Source: Candidatus Kirkpatrickella diaphorinae
GTDB lineage: Bacteria > Pseudomonadota > Alphaproteobacteria > Acetobacterales > Acetobacteraceae
Assembly: GCF_025736875.1 (NCBI RefSeq)
Contig: NZ_CP107052.1
Location: forward strand, 546,001 to 610,000
Length of the DNA stretch: 64,000 bases
Direction of reading: 5' to 3'
This document shows positions 34,280 through 43,998 of this stretch, one piece after another (the stretch's first letter is position 1; every line of letters begins with the position of its first letter). The position numbers and the translations under genes were made by a program. The notes beneath the pieces are model-generated. The model saw only the letters and a list, made by a program, of their open reading frames with translations, did not search any database and was not told the DNA's origin.

Positions 34280-35578
34280 ATGGCGCCCCAGAAGGATCAT
34301 GAAGTCAATCGCATCGTGATGAAATTCGGTGGCACCTCTGTGGCCGATATTGAGCGCATTCGTGCCGTGGCGGCGCGCGTCAAGGCGGAGTGGGAAAGCG
34401 GGAAGCAGGTCGTCGTCGTTGTTTCCGCCATGGCGGGCGTGACCAATCAAATGGTGTCCTATTGCCACGCTTTATCCCCCAACGTTGATATGCGGGAATA
34501 TGACGCCGTCGTCGCAGCGGGGGAGCAGGTGACAAGCGGGCTGACGGCCCTTGCGCTTCAGGCGATCGGCGTGCCCGCCCAATCCTGGTTGGGCTGGCAG
34601 ATCCCGATCATCACGGATGATGCGCATGGCAAGGCCAATATTCTGGGCATTGATGGCGCAAGGCTGATTCGCTGCCTTGAGGCCGGCATTGTGCCGGTTG
34701 TCGCCGGGTTTCAGGGCGTCTGCCCTGCGGATGAAGCCCCATCAGCGACACAGGTGGACAGCATCGCAACATTGGGGCGCGGGGGGTCAGACACGTCGGC
34801 TGTCGCCATCGCGGCTTCTGTGAAAGCGGATCGCTGTGACATTTATACCGATGTGGATGGTATTTATACAACGGACCCGCGTATTGTCAGCGCCGCCCGA
34901 AAGCTGGACCGCATCACCTTTGAGGAAATGCTTGAGCTGGCATCGGTCGGGGCGAAAGTTTTGCAGACCCGTAGCGTCGCCCTCGCCATGCGGGAGCGCG
35001 TGCGCGTGCGCGTTCTGTCCAGTTTTGACGAATCGACGGATGACTCAGGTTCATCCGTTGTGGATGAGGAAGAGGTTATGGAAAAAGATCTGGTGACGGG
35101 GATCGCCTATGCGCTGGATGAGGCGAAAATTACGGTGAGCCACCTCCCTGACCGACCGGGCATTGCCGCGGCGATATTTTCCACCCTCGCGGCGGCGCGG
35201 GTCAATGTTGACATGATTGTGCAGAGTGTCGGGTCGGATGGTTCCACCAATATGACCTTCACTGTCCCCAAGACGGATCAGGCTGCCGCGATTTCTGCGC
35301 TTGAAGCGGCGAAAGGTGACATTCAGTTCGGCGCGATCCAGTCAGCGCAGGATGTTGCGAAAATCAGCGTGGTCGGTGTCGGGATGCGGTCCCATAGCGG
35401 GATGGCAAGCACGATGTTTACAACACTCGCAGAGCGGGGAATAAACGTGCAGGTGATATCGACAAGTGAGATCAAGATCTCGGTCCTGATCAAGGCGGAG
35501 TATCTGGAGCTGGCCGTGCGCGCCCTGCACACAGCCTATGGCCTCGATGATCAGGACGGGGGACGTCAGAATGGTTGA
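34280..35578 (+). CDS. lysC: Aspartate kinase
   Basis: A 432-residue monofunctional aspartokinase. The kinase domain has VMKFGGTSVAD near residue 14, the TLGRGGSDTSAVA nucleotide loop near 170 and DVDGIYTTDPR near 193. Two ACT domains occupy the C-terminal third from about 270 (DRPGIAAAIF) and provide lysine/threonine feedback. It phosphorylates aspartate, the entry to lysine, methionine and threonine synthesis, and so feeds the dapA and metC products in this window. AGGAG precedes the start. The next gene overlaps its end by eight bases. Confidence 0.95.
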   Translation: MAPQKDHEVNRIVMKFGGTSVADIERIRAVAARVKAEWESGKQVVVVVSAMAGVTNQMVSYCHALSPNVDMREYDAVVAAGEQVTSGLTALALQAIGVPAQSWLGWQIPIITDDAHGKANILGIDGARLIRCLEAGIVPVVAGFQGVCPADEAPSATQVDSIATLGRGGSDTSAVAIAASVKADRCDIYTDVDGIYTTDPRIVSAARKLDRITFEEMLELASVGAKVLQTRSVALAMRERVRVRVLSSFDESTDDSGSSVVDEEEVMEKDLVTGIAYALDEAKITVSHLPDRPGIAAAIFSTLAAARVNVDMIVQSVGSDGSTNMTFTVPKTDQAAAISALEAAKGDIQFGAIQSAQDVAKISVVGVGMRSHSGMASTMFTTLAERGINVQVISTSEIKISVLIKAEYLELAVRALHTAYGLDDQDGGRQNG

Positions 35579-36605
35579 GCTTAATCGCGCACGTGCGGAG
35601 GCCGCGCTTGCCGGCCTATGGGCGGATGGCTGTCGCTTCCTCGGCACAAGAACGGCCATTTTAGGCGGCGCCATGTCATGGGTGAGTGAGCGTCACCTCG
35701 TGGCGGCGATTTCCAATGCCGGGGGCTTCGGCGTGATTGCCTGCGGCGCCATGTCGCCGGACCGCCTGGCGGAGGAGATCACCGCCACCCGCGCGCTGAC
35801 GGACGCACCTTTTGGCGTTAATCTGATCACGATGCACCCGGATCTTGATCACCTCGTCCGCGTCTGTCTTGAGCATGAGGTCGGGCATGTCGTGCTGGCG
35901 GGCGGTGTCCCCGCGGGCGCCACCATCAAGGCGCTGCGTGATGGCGGTGTACGGACGATGGGTTTCGCACCGGCACTCGCCCTTGGCAAACGCCTCGTCC
36001 GTCTGGGCATTGAGGCGCTGATTATTGAGGGCTCCGAGGCAGGGGGGCATGTCGGGCCGGTGTCACTCAATGTCCTCGCGCAGGAGATCCTGCCCCATCT
36101 TCGGGATGTGCCGATTTTTGTGGCGGGCGGGCTGGCGCGCGGTGATGCCATCCTCAGTTATCTTGAGATGGGCGCGTCCGGCGCACAATTGGGCACACTC
36201 TTTGCCGCGTCGCAGGAAAGCATCGCGCATGACAACTTCAAAACCGCTTTTTTAAGGGCGAATGCACGCGATGCCGTGACATCTGTTCAACTTGATGAGC
36301 GTTTCCCCGTTATACCCGTTCGCGGCCTGACAAATAACGGCACGCGGCGTTTTCTGGCGCATCAGGCGGAAATCCTTCGACGTTTTCAGGAAGGTGAAGT
36401 GAGCAGGGAAGACGCACAGTTGGAAATTGAGCATTTTTGGGCTGGCTCCCTCCGACGGGCCGTGATTGATGGTGATATCGAGAATGGCTCCGTCATGGCG
36501 GGGCAATCTGTCGGTATGGTCAAAGAGGTCAAACCCGTTACGCAGATTATAAATGACCTCGTTGATGAGGCGATCCAGAGCCTTATGCAGCGCAAAGCGG
36601 GTTAA
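35571..36605 (+). CDS. NAD(P)H-dependent flavin oxidoreductase (nitronate monooxygenase / FabK-like)
   Basis: A 344-residue FMN-binding TIM barrel. SNAGGFGVIACG near residue 50, GVNLITMHP, EGSEAGGHVGP and FVAGGLARGDAI are the nitronate monooxygenase/2-nitropropane dioxygenase family signatures. The substrate could be a nitronate, or an enoyl-ACP as in FabK; it cannot be told apart here. The start MVELNRA overlaps the lysC stop and has GGGGGACG upstream, so the two genes are coupled. Confidence 0.82.
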   Translation: MVELNRARAEAALAGLWADGCRFLGTRTAILGGAMSWVSERHLVAAISNAGGFGVIACGAMSPDRLAEEITATRALTDAPFGVNLITMHPDLDHLVRVCLEHEVGHVVLAGGVPAGATIKALRDGGVRTMGFAPALALGKRLVRLGIEALIIEGSEAGGHVGPVSLNVLAQEILPHLRDVPIFVAGGLARGDAILSYLEMGASGAQLGTLFAASQESIAHDNFKTAFLRANARDAVTSVQLDERFPVIPVRGLTNNGTRRFLAHQAEILRRFQEGEVSREDAQLEIEHFWAGSLRRAVIDGDIENGSVMAGQSVGMVKEVKPVTQIINDLVDEAIQSLMQRKAG

Positions 36606-36641
36606 ACAATCGATATTTCAGGCGAGAAAGGCGATTTTCGG

Positions 36642-37949
36642 ATGAGCAGCGGTGGGGCGTCAAATGGGAAAGCTTCCAGAACCGAGCCGCCGGCTCATTT
36701 CCCCGTCGGTAAACGTCTCAAAGCACAGAGGGTCAAGCTTGGCTGGGATTTAAGCGATGTCGCGACCTGGCTGCGCATCCGGGAAACCTACCTCGTTGCT
36801 TTTGAGGAAGGGCAAACGGAGGACCTTCCTTCTGGCGTCTATGTGGTGGGGTTTCTACGCAGCTATGCGCGCGCCCTCGGTCTGGATGCGGATGATATCG
36901 TGTCGGAATTTCAGGCGGTCATCCCTTTATCCAAAGTGCGCAGCCCGGCCCTGAACATTCCTGAACCCCTGGTGGGGCGTGGTGTCCCTGTCGGAATATG
37001 GGCGGCGATCGGGCTTGTTCTGATCGTCATCGCCTATACCGGTATTTATCATTACGCAGGAGATGACAGCACGGACGTGCGGGATAAGCTCGCGGCCGGG
37101 CCGACGAAAGCCGTGCCGAAAAATGCCGGGTTATCGCCGGAAATCGCAGCGGTCATGCCGGAGCCACCCGCCCCGGCGCCGCCCGCGGAAACTTCGTCAT
37201 TACCGCCAGCCTCCATGCAGGCGGCGGAAGCGACCCCCGCCAATACCGGGTCAGACGCCACGCCGGTCGGGCAAGTCACCCAGCCGGAAACAGATCATTT
37301 GCAGCCTGGCGTGGCACAAAACCCGGCACCAGTCAGCACCATGCCCGCCACTGACGGGCAGGCCATTCAGACCGGGCAGGAAGTGGCAACGCCTTCCTCA
37401 CCGCTCCCCACCGTTCCGGAAACTCCAACCGGTTTTGACCTGGTGGCCTCGCACAATACATGGGTGCGCGTGACGGATAAGGACGGCCAGGATATGTGCA
37501 ACCGTGTGCTCAAACCCGGTGAAATCTGCAGCGGCAAGCGTGATAAAGCGCCTTACCGCATCACAACCGGCAATGCGGGCGGGGTGGCTTTCAGGTTCGG
37601 GGATGCTGTGACCGCGCCCCTGGGTGAGAACGGACAGGTTGTCCGCAACCTCACTTTGACGTCGGAAGATATTGCGCAGGGTCGCGCGCCCGTCAATACG
37701 CCATCAGCCCCGCCGGAGGCACATCCGTCGGATTCTGTCTTGCGGCAGAATGACACCCCGCCCGTCACTGCGCCAAATCTGCCAGGGGAGGGCGGCGCGC
37801 CTGCAACGACTCCTGAGGCCACCCAACCAGATCAGCCGCCTCCGGCAAGCGCAGTGGCCCCTAAACAGAAGAAGCGATTTGAAAAATCCGAGAGTGACCG
37901 CTTGAATGACCGCCAGCTCGGCCAGATCAGGGCGCAAGTGTCACCTTGA
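36642..37949 (+). CDS. RodZ-like helix-turn-helix membrane protein (DUF4115)
   Basis: A 435-residue protein with RodZ layout. A cytoplasmic HTH_25 domain (about residues 25-100: GKRLKAQRVKLGWDLSDVA, then LPSGVYVVGFLRSYA) is followed by one membrane helix (about 118-140). A long proline/alanine/threonine-rich linker (about 160-260) and a DUF4115 domain (about 265-345, with WVRVTDKDGQ and GNAGGVAFRFG) complete it. A second disordered proline-rich tail follows. RodZ links MreB to the cell wall elongation machinery. It precedes ispG and hisS, the same gene order as rodZ in many Proteobacteria. Confidence 0.82.
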   Translation: MSSGGASNGKASRTEPPAHFPVGKRLKAQRVKLGWDLSDVATWLRIRETYLVAFEEGQTEDLPSGVYVVGFLRSYARALGLDADDIVSEFQAVIPLSKVRSPALNIPEPLVGRGVPVGIWAAIGLVLIVIAYTGIYHYAGDDSTDVRDKLAAGPTKAVPKNAGLSPEIAAVMPEPPAPAPPAETSSLPPASMQAAEATPANTGSDATPVGQVTQPETDHLQPGVAQNPAPVSTMPATDGQAIQTGQEVATPSSPLPTVPETPTGFDLVASHNTWVRVTDKDGQDMCNRVLKPGEICSGKRDKAPYRITTGNAGGVAFRFGDAVTAPLGENGQVVRNLTLTSEDIAQGRAPVNTPSAPPEAHPSDSVLRQNDTPPVTAPNLPGEGGAPATTPEATQPDQPPPASAVAPKQKKRFEKSESDRLNDRQLGQIRAQVSP

Positions 37950-38095
37950 GGAAAGATTTTGCGGCCTGACGCCGCCAGAGGTGGAAAGTCACGCCGTAAC
38001 TCTGGTATTAAGCGCCAGAGTGCCTAGTTATATGTCATATTTGTCATGGACGCCGATCCCCGATGGGCGGCGATTCATGGAGGATTGTGGAGAGT
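37950..38095 (+). promoter_or_regulatory. ispG upstream region with alternative hairpins
   Basis: The segment CTCTGG (38000-38005) can pair either with CCAGAG upstream (37975-37980) or with CCAGAG downstream (38015-38020). The two stems are mutually exclusive, a layout seen in attenuators. No T-tract follows, so a regulatory role is only a possibility. Confidence 0.3.
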
Positions 38096-39244
38096 ATGAG
38101 CGGATATCGCCCCTATCAGCATATTGAACGCCGAAAATCCCGGCAGATCATGGTCGGCAAGGTTGCGGTCGGAGGTGATGCGCCCATTTCCATCCAGACA
38201 ATGACAAATACGCTGACCTCTGATGCCAAGGCGACGATTGAGCAGATCCGCCTCGCTGAGATTGCCGGGGTGGATATTGTCCGCGTTTCCTGCCCGGATG
38301 AGGAAAGCACCGCCGCTCTGTCCGAAATCGTGCATGAAGTGAATGTGCCGATCGTCGCCGATATTCACTTCCATTATAAACGCGCGATCGAGGCGGCAAA
38401 GGCGGGCGCGGCCTGCCTGCGTATCAATCCGGGCAATATTGGCAGTGCCGAGCGTGTGCGTGAGGTTGTCTCCGCCGCGCGGGATCACGGATGCTCCATC
38501 CGGATCGGCGTCAATGCGGGCTCATTGGAAAAGCACCTGCTGGAGAAATATGGTGAGCCGAATCCTGAGGCTTTGGTCGAGAGTGCGCTGGAGCACGCCA
38601 AAATCCTTCAGGATCATGATTTTCATGAATTCAAAATCAGCGTCAAAGCTTCTGATGTCTTTATGGCCGTGGCCGCTTATCAGCAACTTGCCGATAGTTG
38701 TGACCACCCGCTGCATATCGGTATTACGGAAGCCGGGTCAAAACGCGCTGGCACGGTAAAATCCTCCATCGGGCTGGGCAATCTGCTCTGGGCCGGTGTG
38801 GGTGACACGATGCGTGTCTCCCTCTCCGCGCCACCGCAGGAGGAAGTCCTTGTCGGTTGGGATATTCTCAAATCGCTCGGCCTGCGTCATCGTGGCGTCA
38901 AAATTATTTCCTGCCCATCCTGCGCGCGCCAGGGCTTCAATGTCGTGGAAACCGTGCAGATCTTGGAGGATCGCCTCCAGCACATCAAAACACCCTTGAC
39001 CCTGTCCATTATTGGTTGCGTCGTGAACGGGCCGGGAGAAGCGCTGATGACGGATCTCGGTGTGACGGGCGGCGGTGCAGGGCGCCATATGGTGTATGCT
39101 GCGGGGCGGCAGGATCATCGCCTTGAAGATGGGCAGGATATGATCTCGCATATTATCGATCTGGTGGAGGCCCGCGTCGCGAAGATCGAAGCGGAAAAAG
39201 CAGCCGAGACCGAACAGAATGAACCAAAAAAAGTAAACGCCTGA
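38096..39244 (+). CDS. ispG: 4-hydroxy-3-methylbut-2-en-1-yl diphosphate synthase (flavodoxin)
   Basis: A 382-residue GcpE/IspG. The TIM barrel has [22 protein letters not shown] and LRINPGNIG. The C-terminal [4Fe-4S] domain has the cysteine pair in [11 protein letters not shown] and a third cysteine in [10 protein letters not shown]. It makes HMBPP in the MEP isoprenoid pathway, feeding ubiquinone and hopanoid synthesis. The start MSGYRPY was chosen over an ATG 11 codons upstream because the conserved N-terminus begins there. hisS follows after four bases. Confidence 0.95.
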   Translation: MSGYRPYQHIERRKSRQIMVGKVAVGGDAPISIQTMTNTLTSDAKATIEQIRLAEIAGVDIVRVSCPDEESTAALSEIVHEVNVPIVADIHFHYKRAIEAAKAGAACLRINPGNIGSAERVREVVSAARDHGCSIRIGVNAGSLEKHLLEKYGEPNPEALVESALEHAKILQDHDFHEFKISVKASDVFMAVAAYQQLADSCDHPLHIGITEAGSKRAGTVKSSIGLGNLLWAGVGDTMRVSLSAPPQEEVLVGWDILKSLGLRHRGVKIISCPSCARQGFNVVETVQILEDRLQHIKTPLTLSIIGCVVNGPGEALMTDLGVTGGGAGRHMVYAAGRQDHRLEDGQDMISHIIDLVEARVAKIEAEKAAETEQNEPKKVNA

Positions 39245-39248
39245 TTTT

Positions 39249-40493
39249 ATGTCATCTCTGCAACCTGCGCGCGGTACGCACGACCTTATCGGCGACGAGG
39301 CGCGCCGTCATGCCCATGTCATCAATATCGCGCGGCGCGTCACTGCGCGATATGGCTATGAGGAATGGTCGACCCCCATTTTTGAGGATACGCGCGTTTT
39401 TTCCCGAACGTTGGGAGATACGTCCGATGTGGTCACGAAGGAAATGTATTCCTTCGAGGATCGCGGTGGGGAGAGCCTGACGTTGCGCCCGGAAGGCACG
39501 GCCGCTATATGTCGCGCCTTCGTCTCAAACGGTTTGACGCAGAAATTGCCGCAACGTGTCTTTTATAACGGTCCCATGTTTCGGTATGAGCGCCCACAAA
39601 AAGGGCGGTTCCGGCAATTTCATCAGATCGGCGCGGAATATCTCGGCAGTTCTGACCCGTTGATCGATGCCGAAACGATCGCCATGGCGCAGATGATCCT
39701 CCGGGAACTGGGCCTTGAACAGGATGTGTCGTTACAGATCAACACATTGGGCGATGTTGAAAGTCGACTTGCATGGCGGAAGGCTCTGATCGCTTATTTT
39801 GTCGCGCATCAGGATGCGCTTTCCGAGGAAAGTCGGGCGCGGCTGCACCAGAATCCTCTGCGCATCATTGACAGCAAATCCAGTCAGGATCGCACGCTGC
39901 TGCAAAGCGCCCCGTCATTTTCGGAGTACCTTAATCCAGCATCGCGGGTATTTTATGACGGGCTGCGGCGCGGGCTGGACCTTTACGGCGTTGCCTACAC
40001 TGAAAACCCGCACATCGTCCGCGGACTCGATTATTACAGCCACACCGCTTTTGAATTTTTGACGGAAAAATTGGGCGCGCAGGGCACGGTGCTTGCGGGT
40101 GGACGTTACGAGGGGCTTGTGGCCGAGATGGGCGGCCCATCGACTCCCGCTATTGGCTGGGCAGGCGGGATTGAACGCCTCGCCCTGCTCATCGCGCCGC
40201 CGGAAAGTCATGGCAAATATGTTGTCGTCCTCCCCATGGGTGAGGCCGGCCTGCCCAAGGCGATCTCTCTGTTGCAGACATTGCGTGAAGGCGATGTGCG
40301 GGCTGAAATGGCCCTTCATGGCGCTTTCAAGAAACGGATGGAGCGCGCCATCAAAGGGGGGGCAACGCACCTTATCCTGATTGGTGAGGACGAACTGGCG
40401 CAAGGCCGCGTCATCATCCGGGATCTCAGTCTGCGTGCGCAGCGGGACGTGCCGATTAACGAGGCCTTGCGCTTCCTGACACACGGCGCCTGA
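39249..40493 (+). CDS. hisS: Histidyl-tRNA synthetase
   Basis: A 414-residue class II synthetase. Motif 1 lies around the N-terminal RGTHDL...TPIFED segment, motif 2 is FRYERPQKGRFRQFHQIG, the histidine-binding signature is RGLDYYSHTAFE, and motif 3 is GWAGGIERLAL. The anticodon-binding domain occupies the last 90 residues. It is in a tight plus-strand series after ispG and before prfA, with only three bases to prfA. Confidence 0.96.
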   Translation: MSSLQPARGTHDLIGDEARRHAHVINIARRVTARYGYEEWSTPIFEDTRVFSRTLGDTSDVVTKEMYSFEDRGGESLTLRPEGTAAICRAFVSNGLTQKLPQRVFYNGPMFRYERPQKGRFRQFHQIGAEYLGSSDPLIDAETIAMAQMILRELGLEQDVSLQINTLGDVESRLAWRKALIAYFVAHQDALSEESRARLHQNPLRIIDSKSSQDRTLLQSAPSFSEYLNPASRVFYDGLRRGLDLYGVAYTENPHIVRGLDYYSHTAFEFLTEKLGAQGTVLAGGRYEGLVAEMGGPSTPAIGWAGGIERLALLIAPPESHGKYVVVLPMGEAGLPKAISLLQTLREGDVRAEMALHGAFKKRMERAIKGGATHLILIGEDELAQGRVIIRDLSLRAQRDVPINEALRFLTHGA

Positions 40494-40496
40494 CAT

Positions 40497-41558
40497 ATGG
40501 CGTTGGATGAACGGCTCGATCGCATTCTCGCGCGCCATGAAGAAATCGCGGCGATCATGGCAGAGGGGCAGGTGAATGGGGATGCGTTTTCCCGGCTGTC
40601 GCGGGAATATGCGGATCTCGACCCCGTTGTACAAGCCGTGCAGGCTTTTCGTGACGCTTCGCAACGCATGGCGCAGGCGCGTGAGTTGCTGGACGACCCG
40701 GAAATGCGGGAGCTTGCCGAGATTGAAATCCAGGAATCCGAAGCGAAGTGCGCTGAGCTGAAGCTGCAATTACGGCTGGCACTCCTCCCGAAAGATGAAG
40801 CCGATGCACGTAGCGCCATTCTCGAAATCCGGCCCGCAGCCGGGGGGGATGAGGCGGCGCTTTTCGCGGCGGAGCTTTTCGGCGCCTATAAGCGCTATGC
40901 GGAGCTGAATCACTGGCGCTTTGAAATTGATGAATATGATGAAAGCGACCTTGCCGGGCTGAGAAGTGGTGTCGCGACGATTTCCGGCCGTGGTGTTTTT
41001 TCCAAACTTAAATTCGAATCCGGCGTGCATCGCGTCCAGCGTGTGCCGACGACGGAAACGCAGGGACGCATCCATACCTCGACCGTGACGGTTGCGGTCC
41101 TTCCCGAGGCGGAGGAGGTGGATGTCGATATTGATGAGACAGACCTGCGCATCGATGTCTATCGCGCCTCAGGTGCGGGCGGGCAGCACGTCAATAAGAC
41201 GGAAAGCGCTGTGCGGATCACCCATCTCCCCTCCGGCGTCGTCGTCGCGATGCAGGAGGAAAAAAGTCAGCATAAAAACAAAGCCAAGGCCATGAAAATC
41301 CTGCGCGCACGTCTTTATGAGCAGCAACGCGCCCAGGCCCACGCCACCCGCTCAGCCGATCGGAAATCCCAGGTCGGAACGGGCGACAGGTCGGAGCGGA
41401 TCCGTACCTATAACTTTCCGCAAGGTCGCGTTACGGATCACCGCATTAATCTCAGCCTGCATAAAATTGACCGCGTCATGCTGGGCGAATTTAACGAAAT
41501 CATCGACGCGCTGGTGCAGGATGAGCAAACCGCGCTGCTCGCCGCGGAAGGGCTGTAA
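40497..41558 (+). CDS. prfA: Peptide chain release factor 1
   Basis: A 353-residue class I release factor. The GGQ peptidyl-hydrolysis motif is in [15 protein letters not shown] near residue 228. The codon-recognition region has [15 protein letters not shown] near 180, typical of RF1, which reads UAA and UAG. Glutamine of GGQ is normally methylated by PrmC, whose gene lies just downstream. It follows hisS closely in the same transcript. Confidence 0.95.
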   Translation: MALDERLDRILARHEEIAAIMAEGQVNGDAFSRLSREYADLDPVVQAVQAFRDASQRMAQARELLDDPEMRELAEIEIQESEAKCAELKLQLRLALLPKDEADARSAILEIRPAAGGDEAALFAAELFGAYKRYAELNHWRFEIDEYDESDLAGLRSGVATISGRGVFSKLKFESGVHRVQRVPTTETQGRIHTSTVTVAVLPEAEEVDVDIDETDLRIDVYRASGAGGQHVNKTESAVRITHLPSGVVVAMQEEKSQHKNKAKAMKILRARLYEQQRAQAHATRSADRKSQVGTGDRSERIRTYNFPQGRVTDHRINLSLHKIDRVMLGEFNEIIDALVQDEQTALLAAEGL

Positions 41559-41583
41559 CCAAGAGGCCCGGCCCCGTCGCAGT

Positions 41584-42033
41584 TTAGCTGATCGGGCCTG
41601 AGCAGATCCCGGCTTTCCCTTTTTTATGCCGGGTTGCGCCGGGTTCGGAGGCATCCATCAGAAAGAAATCTCCGAGGTCATCATCAGCGGCCGCGATGAT
41701 TACATGGCCATCGGGCCGGAGGAGAATGCCCTCACTCTCCACATGATGGACGACCCGCGCGCCCGTTTCATCGATGACGGTCATCTCACCGCAAAGCGCA
41801 TAATGATGGGCGCGGGGCGCGTCTTTTACCGGGATGATCTTCTCGTAGGAATCGAGTCCGTCATGCAGGTGAATCACGGCGGCAAGCCTGCCATCAATAT
41901 ACAGCCGCGTCGTCTCGGATATCTCATTCGGCGCGCGAGGATCCTGCAATTTGAAGGCGCCAGCCTGCGCGGCTGATGTTGCGGTCAGCATCAAACAGGC
42001 GCAAAAAAGCAGAGTGCGAATTTGGGCAGGCAT
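41584..42033 (-). CDS. Hypothetical exported protein between prfA and prmC
   Basis: I do not recognise this 149-residue protein. It begins with a clear signal peptide (MPAQIRTLLFCACLMLTATS, cleavage after AAQA, about residue 24). The mature part has predicted beta strands with TRLYIDGRLAAVIHLHDG and VVHHVESEGILLRPDGH. Two mature cysteines (ALCGEM and GICSGP) could form a disulfide. It lies on the opposite strand between prfA and prmC, which are normally adjacent, so it is probably an insertion specific to this lineage. Its start is only about 43 bases from that of prmC, so the two promoters overlap. Confidence 0.65.
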   Translation of the reverse strand: MPAQIRTLLFCACLMLTATSAAQAGAFKLQDPRAPNEISETTRLYIDGRLAAVIHLHDGLDSYEKIIPVKDAPRAHHYALCGEMTVIDETGARVVHHVESEGILLRPDGHVIIAAADDDLGDFFLMDASEPGATRHKKGKAGICSGPIS

Positions 42034-42076
42034 GATTTCCTTATAAAATGCGATTTACGGGAAAGTGTTAAATAAA

Positions 42077-42922
42077 ATGCGCGTGCGTGACATTCTGGCA
42101 AGGGCGACCCTTCGATTGACGCAGGCAGGCGTTGAGGACGCGCGGGCGGAGGCGAGACGTCTGCTATGCTGGGCGGCGGGAATTGACCTCACCGCAATCG
42201 TGACCCTCCTTCGCCTTGATGAAGAGGCGCAGGCGCGTTTTGAAGCCGTCATTGCCCGCCGCGCGCGTCGGGAGCCCTATGCCTACATCACGGGCTCGCG
42301 CGGCTTCTGGACGCAGGATTTCCTGACAAACGACTATACATTGATCCCGCGGGCCGATAGCGAGACGCTGATCGAAGCGCTGCGTCACCACAAGCCGCAG
42401 CGGGATAGACCTTACCGCATTCTGGATCTCGGCACAGGGACGGGCTGCCTCCTTCTGGCGGCGCTCAGCCATTACCCGAATGCGCGGGGCATTGGCGTCG
42501 ATATCGTGCCCGAAGCGACACAGCTCGCGCGGGAAAACGCGAAACTGAACCAGCTTGAGCGCCGCGCCCGATTTGTCACCAGCCATTGGGGTGACGCTTT
42601 GACGGGGCGCTTCGACATTATCCTGAGCAACCCGCCTTATATCAGAACCGAGGAGCTGGCAGAGCTGATGCCGGAAGTGCGTTATTACGAACCGGCTTCT
42701 GCCCTTGATGGCGGGGCGTCGGGCTTGGACGCCTATGCCGCCATTCTGTCTGACCTTCCACGTTTAATGCGCCGTGACGGGATTGCCGTGCTGGAACTGG
42801 GCAAGGGGCAGGACCACGACGTGCGGCATCTGGCGGCGGAAAACGGGTTGGAAATGCGCGCATGTTATAATGACCTTAACGGCATTGCGCGCGCCATGAT
42901 TCTCGGTTTGGGCGCGTTTTAA
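42077..42922 (+). CDS. prmC: Peptide chain release factor N5-glutamine methyltransferase
   Basis: A 281-residue methyltransferase with the PrmC helical N-terminal domain. The SAM motif is ILDLGTGTGCLLLAAL, and the catalytic NPPY is in ILSNPPYIRTEEL. It methylates the GGQ glutamine of release factors, here presumably the prfA product. The ATG at 42077 was preferred over a GTG four codons earlier because of the spacing to GGGAAAG. The DUF4167 gene follows, as in many Alphaproteobacteria. Confidence 0.94.
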   Translation: MRVRDILARATLRLTQAGVEDARAEARRLLCWAAGIDLTAIVTLLRLDEEAQARFEAVIARRARREPYAYITGSRGFWTQDFLTNDYTLIPRADSETLIEALRHHKPQRDRPYRILDLGTGTGCLLLAALSHYPNARGIGVDIVPEATQLARENAKLNQLERRARFVTSHWGDALTGRFDIILSNPPYIRTEELAELMPEVRYYEPASALDGGASGLDAYAAILSDLPRLMRRDGIAVLELGKGQDHDVRHLAAENGLEMRACYNDLNGIARAMILGLGAF

Positions 42923-43171
42923 AACTTGGCAGAGGTGAGGGGAGCTGCTAAACTCGCCTGCGAGGCTTTGTTCGATTGCGCTTTTAATGCGCATTTCGCT
43001 CTGCTGGAGACGGTATCGCGGTTACCGGTTATGACATTGTCAAACCTACGCGCTGTTTCCTCGCCCGACCTTCGACTTTGGAAAGCAAAGCAGGACATTT
43101 TCCACACTGCTTTGCCGATCATGAACCAGGCAGGGCTCAGCCTTGCCAGCAGGAAAGTCCCATTTAAATCC

Positions 43172-43594
43172 ATGAACATCAAACGTATCAGAGGCCGTCA
43201 TCATCGCTCCAACGGTGGGATGAGCGCGCGTCAGGGTAATAATCAGACGCCGCTTAATCGCAACCACGTGTTTGACAGTAACGGGCCTGAAATGCGTGTC
43301 CGCGGCACGGCGCAACAGCTTTTTGAGAAATATCTTCAGCTGGGTCGGGACGCGACCGGTGCGGGTGACCGTATCCTTGCGGAAGCCTATTTCCAGCATG
43401 CTGAACATTATTTCCGTATCATCAATGCCATGACGCAGGCGGCTCAGCAATCCCAGGCGGAACGTCAGGAGCGCCACCAGAAGCGCATGAAGGCGCAACA
43501 GGCCGAGTCAGGGGATGAGCGCCGCGGGAATGAAGAGGCGGAGGGTGAGTCGGAAGGCGAAACCGCCCATGCCGCTGAAGATAACGCGGAATAA
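43172..43594 (+). CDS. DUF4167 domain-containing protein
   Basis: A 140-residue basic protein whose N-terminal half is the DUF4167 domain: RGRHHRSNGG, then MRVRGTAQQLFEKYLQLGRDA and GDRILAEAYFQHAEHYFRI. The C-terminal half is charged and low in complexity (EEAEGESEGE). The family is restricted to Alphaproteobacteria, is usually encoded after prmC, and has been suggested to bind RNA or ribosomes, but no function is established. The upstream 250 bases are open in this frame but lack family similarity, so the start MNIKRIRG was chosen. Confidence 0.85.
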   Translation: MNIKRIRGRHHRSNGGMSARQGNNQTPLNRNHVFDSNGPEMRVRGTAQQLFEKYLQLGRDATGAGDRILAEAYFQHAEHYFRIINAMTQAAQQSQAERQERHQKRMKAQQAESGDERRGNEEAEGESEGETAHAAEDNAE

Positions 43595-43606
43595 GGAAAG
43601 ATTAAT

Positions 43607-43628
43607 CGCGACCTCTGCCGAGGTCGCG
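43607..43628 (+). terminator. Hairpin after the DUF4167 gene
   Basis: A perfect nine-base stem, CGCGACCTC (43607-43615) with GAGGTCGCG (43620-43628), and a four-base loop, 12 bases after the stop codon. There is no T-tract. A third copy of GAGGTCGCG lies about 40 bases on (near 43665-43673) and could compete for the same left arm. Confidence 0.5.
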
Positions 43629-43712
43629 CCCCGTCCCGGGTGAGGCATGTTGTTTCATGCGGGGGAGGTCGCGCAGGGTCAGATGCGGCTATCGAGGCTG
43701 ACCCAGTCGGGA

Positions 43713-43787
43713 TGGTAGCGGCGGACGGATTTGAACCGCCGACCAAGGGATTATGATTCCCCTGCTCTACCGCTGAGCTACGCCGCC
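43713..43787 (-). tRNA. tRNA-Met (CAT anticodon, elongator type)
   Basis: Seventy-five bases with encoded CCA. The anticodon loop is ATCATAA inside a GGGGA/TCCCT stem. The overall sequence (GGCGGCGTAGCTCAG start, AATCATAATCC loop region) is that of alphaproteobacterial elongator tRNA-Met. A tRNA-Ile2 with modified CAT is the alternative. The first pair of the acceptor stem is G-T. Confidence 0.9.
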
Positions 43788-43998
43788 ATCGCGACTGGTG
43801 GGTTGCAATTAAAGCCCCGGCGATATCGTGTCAACCACGTGCGCAATGATTTTGTGCGTGATATCAAAAAACTGCAATGGTGCCCGGCTGACGAAAAAAG
43901 GAAGCCGACCGGTCGTTGACCCGTTTCATCGAAAGCTTGTCTCGTGACCATCTATTGCTTTCGCTGACCGCGGTCGTCCTGAATGGGTTGATGCCGAC

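Noticed and set aside
39915-40769. A 284-codon minus-strand open frame opposite hisS and prfA.
   Set aside because: Both plus-strand genes are certain; this frame has no ribosome site or domain.
42926-43171. An 82-codon in-frame upstream extension of the DUF4167 gene.
   Set aside because: The family similarity starts at MNIKRIRG; the extension has no consistent composition and is better read as untranslated spacer.
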